DNA from: Siphlonurus alternatus
Taxonomy: Eukaryota > Arthropoda > Insecta > Ephemeroptera > Siphlonuridae
Assembly (NCBI GenBank): GCA_949825025.1
Contig: OX463788.1
Span: 31,737,715-31,801,714 of the forward strand
Length of the DNA stretch: 64,000 bases
Direction: 5' to 3'
A model generated the notes under the pieces. It was not told where the DNA came from, did no database searches, and worked only from the letters and a program-made list of their open reading frames with translations. Shown one piece after another: positions 39,301 through 45,300 of this stretch (the first letter of the stretch is position 1; every line of letters begins with the position of its first letter). The translations under genes and the position numbers were made by a program.

Positions 39301-42300
39301 TGAGCTATTCTTTACCATGAGTTGTCTTATTATCGGTGCATGTTAAACTAGAAATCGCTTTTCTATATCAGTTCATTAAGGCAATGTCTTGAATCATTGG
39401 CGCCTAACAGATTATGCTACACGCTTCACTAGTAAGCTCAGCACGTTGCCTACATTACAGGATTCAAAACTACACGAGAAACTGTGTTAAGTATTTTGTA
39501 CTTTTTTTTCTCTCTTTTATATAGCTATAGCAATAAACATTAAAATAAGTTACGAGCTATAGTAAAAGTCATTTTGTGTCAAATAATGTCCATGGGAGGA
39601 AAAACTATTTAAAGGAAAAACAAAATAAAAACATAAGCATGTAGAAGTTATATGAAACAATTTAAAAATTTCATTGCTCACAGCTGTTATACAGTATAAA
39701 AAAAAAGAGCTTTAGAACTTCTTTTAGTTTATTTGCTTATAGCAAAAAAAGCTTTTTACTTTTCATCATGCTTTATGATTATCATAAAAAGCATAGCTCA
39801 CATTAATGAAAAGGAGGAGGAAGGGATCTTTCTTAATTGTTGTCCGCTGTACGTGAGTTACGAGAAGTAGTGCTGTGGAGCGTGTTGGACATGCAATGAA
39901 TGGCATGCCGGTGCCCGCAGTCGCTGATCCAGCGAGTGGGAGAGGACGCGGCGGCAGAGATGGTGGGCTCGGACGCCGCCATGATGGAACGTTTGGCGGT
40001 GCCGCGCCACGACACTCTGCTCAGACGAGAGGGTAGGTCCTCCCTAGCTGCTACTGCTACGCGGATTTTTAATGCTTCTTATTGCCTGCCTGGCTAGCTT
40101 AAGTAGAAATGTAGTGACGCCTTTTTAAACATAATGGCGTTTTTTTTTATTCTTTTTTTTTTTTGTATTTAGCCAATACACAGCATGCTTATAGTGACAC
40201 GATGCTGATGCCCTCACGCACCTACACCACGCAAGCAAGCAAGCAATCAGGCAGACTACATGAAGTACCATGCAGCGTTATATTTAAAAAATAATATCAT
40301 ACATCTTCAAGCTTTCCGCCTATATTCTCGTCTATTTTTAAATTATCTCCAATCAAGTTATTATTATTGAACAACTAAAACTAAAGAATGAGGAAATTTT
40401 AATAATAATAATAATTAACACGCTTAAAAAATAATGTATATATATAAATATGTTAGATGCGAAATAATTATTATTCCCTTTTTTTTCACCCTATTAAATG
40501 CGGTTTATAAAAATTCGTTAAAAATTAACGCTCTAATAAATTATATTAATTACTGCAAAATTTAAGTTATTTTTAATTTTTATTTTATATATATAATATT
40601 ATATATAATTATATCAATTTCTTGCTCGCTTTATTTTAATGTTAAAATATTGCACTAGATTTCCTGCATTATTTCCTCTCGTTACCCTTATTTATGTTAA
40701 TTTGTTAGTTGATGTTATTTCCTTGCTCATGATGAGACCCTACCATAAAAAAAAATCAATTTCGTGTTTTGTTTGTCGTACGTTGTTTATATTACATAAA
40801 TGTACTTAAAATATTATATAACTATACTTTTGAGTCATTATACTACTTGATCCTACAAAAAAAATGAAGATTTACTACAGTGAGAGCGTAACGTTAAATT
40901 TGTCATTATGGGATCAAAAATGGCGTCGTCGTCAATAATTATAAGTGGCTACTAGCTCTGTGGATGGTGCGTTTAGAGAGAAAATATGAGAGAGTGAAAG
41001 AGAATTGCATGAGGAGTTATAATTGAAATGCATGGTATATAATGAACTCGTGGCACGCACGCTAGCACATAAAAATAAACACAAACTCAATGTACAACAC
41101 GTATTACGTGTCGCAGTAATTGCAAAGCAGTACAGTGATGTACATTGAGCATTAAGATTATCCTCCTGTGACTGTGTGCTGTGCGTAGCGTGCGTGGTGC
41201 GGGGGTCGGTGTGGGTGTGTGTTGGGAGGAGAAACTGCAGCAGCCATGCTCGTGTCTAGATGCACACTTACAACGTAGTCTATTGTTTCCTTAGCGCCCT
41301 CGGGCACAGAAACCACTGACATCAGCTCCTTGTGTTCCCTGACCTCCTCGCAAGATGGCGGAGAATACGTCAACCTCTCAATGGACACTCCCGGACAAAG
41401 GTAATAATACAACAACAACACCCTAAAGTTGTGTGCAATTATTATCAAAAAAATAATGTATTATTTATTATGCATCTTACACTTTTTTACACTATTTATT
41501 TCTTTATAAATAAATATTTATTTCTATAAATATTTCTATTTATATATCTCTCTCTCTCGTTTATTTTAAAAGAAAGAAGAATTTTTTAACTTTTATTTTT
41601 TGAATATTTGTTGCTTTGCTATTCAGAGATCTTTTATTAATTAATGTAGGATGAATTATCTTTAACAAACTATGGCTAGTTATAAAAAATAATCACGTAA
41701 ATTAACACTTAAGGTTGTATCGGAATGTAGGCATAAAATGCAATTTAATATCAGATTAATAATAACAAAATGTATTGGTAAAACTTAATTGTTTATAGCA
41801 AATCCGGACATTTCAACCTCCTAAATAGTCCGTAATCTTCGTAATGCAAGCGAGACCTTGCCTTTGACATTTACTTGCTTTGCTTGTGTGAACAATTGTA
41901 AATAGTGACGTAAACTATAAAATATGAATAAAGTAAGAACATACTTTTTTAAATTTATTTACCTTGGCAAAATCAATGACATTAAATAAATTTTATTATG
42001 TATAATAGAAGAAGCATTAACATAAATAAATCCTGCGTAATAAAATATAGTAATTATAAGTAATAGATATCTTAATTAATTAATTGATAATGTATGTGTA
42101 TAATGTTCAGATGAGTAGCATGATCAAGACCAAGATATTTCAAATAGTTTTTGTGGTCACAATACAGTGAAAATTAATGAGAAACTGCCATAAAACACAT
42201 TAAATTGATATAGTGTATAATAAAAGGTATATCAGATAATATATAAAACTTTATTCTTCTTTCTTCTGAAATATTTATTTTCACTAGTCTGTTGTTTGTA

Positions 42301-45300
42301 TAATACACGTATACACGTTCTGTAGTTAAAGTGGCTTGCTGAATATTCATTGTGAAAACTTTAATGGATTCAGACTGCAATTTACTTAGCTAGTAGTAGT
42401 AGTTTGTTGCAGAATAATATGCTTCAAAGCTATATTACATCATTACTTCATTATTAGGTATATATGCATCTCATACATGTTAATTTTTAACTTTTACAAA
42501 GAAACATGGGAAAGCTCACAAACAAATTTAACATTACAATTTTTGATAGCACATTGAGTATAGTTATGATTAAGTTTTTAAAACTTTTGAAAATAATAAA
42601 AATTAATGGGCGCAAGTCACGATCGAGATATCCAGGTCCCTCACTAACCATGGTTATACAGTGAGAATCCTGGATACCTTAATTATCACCTTAAGTGAAC
42701 CACGCTTATTATATTCTAGTGCAATGTAACTAGCTTGATTTAATCAAGAAGAAAAATCAGTTCTTTATGTTATATATAAATTAACCATTGAAAATTAGAA
42801 ATGCTATTATTGGCAAAGTGAATTGTAATCTATATTTCAATCATCTATTGTAGTTATGCTTTCATTGTATTTCTTGTATTTATTGCATGCAAATAATAAT
42901 GTAGCCACCTTTTTTAAAAATATATATCAAAATATTTCATTCTTTTATTTAAAAAATTTATTTTATACATTTTTAAAAGTATTTATATTTATATATCTCG
43001 TATTTTTCTTTTGTTATTTAATTTTTTCCTTTTATTTATTTTACACCACGATCTGGATAAACGAAACCTCAAAGAGATTACTTATATATATAATATATGT
43101 ACAATTTTATCATACTAAAAATGTGTTTGTATTTAAGTGTTCTAAAAAACACATTTTTGACCATTGCTAAATGTTTAAAAAGAATTTTGCTTCTTGGTTA
43201 CTTTTTCTCAAAGGTCTAATAATCCTACCACAAAATCCTAAAGGTGTTTACTTATGCTATATAGAAGGGGGCATTTTAAAGCTTTTTTTTCCCCCTTTCA
43301 ATATTGGAACTTAGAAGTCTCTTTAATATGTTATAAAAGAAAAGGTGGCGAAATTTCTAAACCTTTGAGTGATTTTTTTTTTCTTTTTGATTCACCACGA
43401 GTAAAGACATAATATGACATGGTTATAAAGTAATACCAAATTATTTAAATGGCAACTTTACTGTGGTGCTCAAAATCAACTAAGCGCAATTTTCATAGAA
43501 GGTTTCATTTGAAACAAGATAAAATAAACTACCCTAGTGGAAAGTGGATAAGTCCATTTCCTCCCCAGGTACTCAATTAACTGAAGAGGCAAAATTTTTG
43601 TACATCTGGTAAACGTATTTCATGATAAATTTAACCAGATCGTAAATATTATGTATGTTTTATCTATTTCTTTATTATTTTTTAAAGCAATTATTATTTT
43701 TCGACCAGGCCTAGAGAGGCGCCGGTTCGAGCGTTGTGTCATATTTTGCCTGCATCAGATGTGGATTCGCTTTAGTGCATATGGTATGAGCATGAAAAAA
43801 ACTTTTGCTTATAATTATTTTTATTCCTTATAATACTTTCTCAAGCTCTGTCCACAAAGTATTGCAGCAGCACCTCCTAAAGAGAAATTAAATCATGACA
43901 AAACAAATGTTTGCTTATCACAAATGACATTGCCAACTTGGAGATATTTTATATTGCAGCAGCCGGACCTGCGGCGTAACGTATGTAAATAGCGCCTACC
44001 AGTGGCTCATCCTCTTTACATTGCCGAGCTGCGACGATGAACTTGGTGCTCACTCACCCTCTCCCTTCTGCAAATAAAGCGCCAAGCAAAAATACATTCC
44101 ACACAAAATGCCTAAAGTTGTTCGTAGTACTTATATTCTACGTTACTTTTTATATTGAGTAATGAAAATATGTTTTTTAATACCCCGTGAGTAAAGGAGA
44201 GAAAAAAAAAACTTTGTGGACTGTGCTTAAAAGTTTAAAGTAGTTAATTTTTAATTTAATATATTATTTAAATATAAAGTTTATATTAAGTTTAATATAT
44301 ATTTTTTATTTTACTTACATTATAGTATTAAAGCATAATATATTAACATATTAACTCATATTTCTGTGTAGGAAAAAGACGTCCTTTGCGAAACTGCCAA
44401 CCATTTCTGCATCTAAGGAGACGGTGGCGACGCCTAGTGAGACGTGCGCGCAACAAGAAGTGGCACGGCAGCTTGAAGTGACACCCGAGGAACGATGTGA
44501 CACGCCACGTCAGATGTCCGACAAGAGCTGTGGAGCTGACGAGGATGAAGATGACGAAGACGAGGACTGCAGAGTTCCCGAGCTCAACGAGTCTGACCAT
44601 GAGGTTCCAGACTACCGGCCACGCCTTCCTACCCCTCCACCCACTATCAACAAGGTCGTTTCGTTCAGTGACGTCACCTCAGACTCCCCTCCCCCTCCCC
44701 GGAGACCTCCTACCCCCAAACACACGCCCAAACACAAGACTCCGCAGCCACCAACGCCTCCTCCTTCGTTACGACGAAGGGCGTCCTCTGGAGCGCGGGG
44801 TCAAAGTTCGCAACCCTGCAACCAGACGAACGTGCAGAGTAACCGTCGTCCCAGTGCACCCGCCCTGGCGCAGCAACAACAACAACAGCAGCCACATCAC
44901 AAGTCGGAGCACACACACCACGGACACCATCATCACCACCATCATCATCACCACCACGCGGCGCACCATGCCCCTGCGCAGACGCACCACGATGGCCACC
45001 TCGTCTCCCGCAGCGAGGAAATGCTGCTCGGTGAGTTATCCCCCTCTGTCTACTCTCAGCACAGCATGTCTCTCCTATCATCCGCTTACTACTCTATTGA
45101 TAGCTTTCCAGAGCTATGCACATTCTGAAAACATATTTATGAGCAATATTCAAAGTTGCATGGAAACTGAAAATGGAGTGTATAGTACTATAAATATAAC
45201 ATTATCTATTTTTATTACTAGTTCAAGGAACTTTTACACAGAAAGAACATTTTCATATCAGTATATTGCATTTTTATACCCAAACGTAGAGAGAAAACAG

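Noticed and set aside
44710..45081. Minus-strand frames opposite exon N
   Set aside because: Antisense shadows of the His and Pro codon runs.
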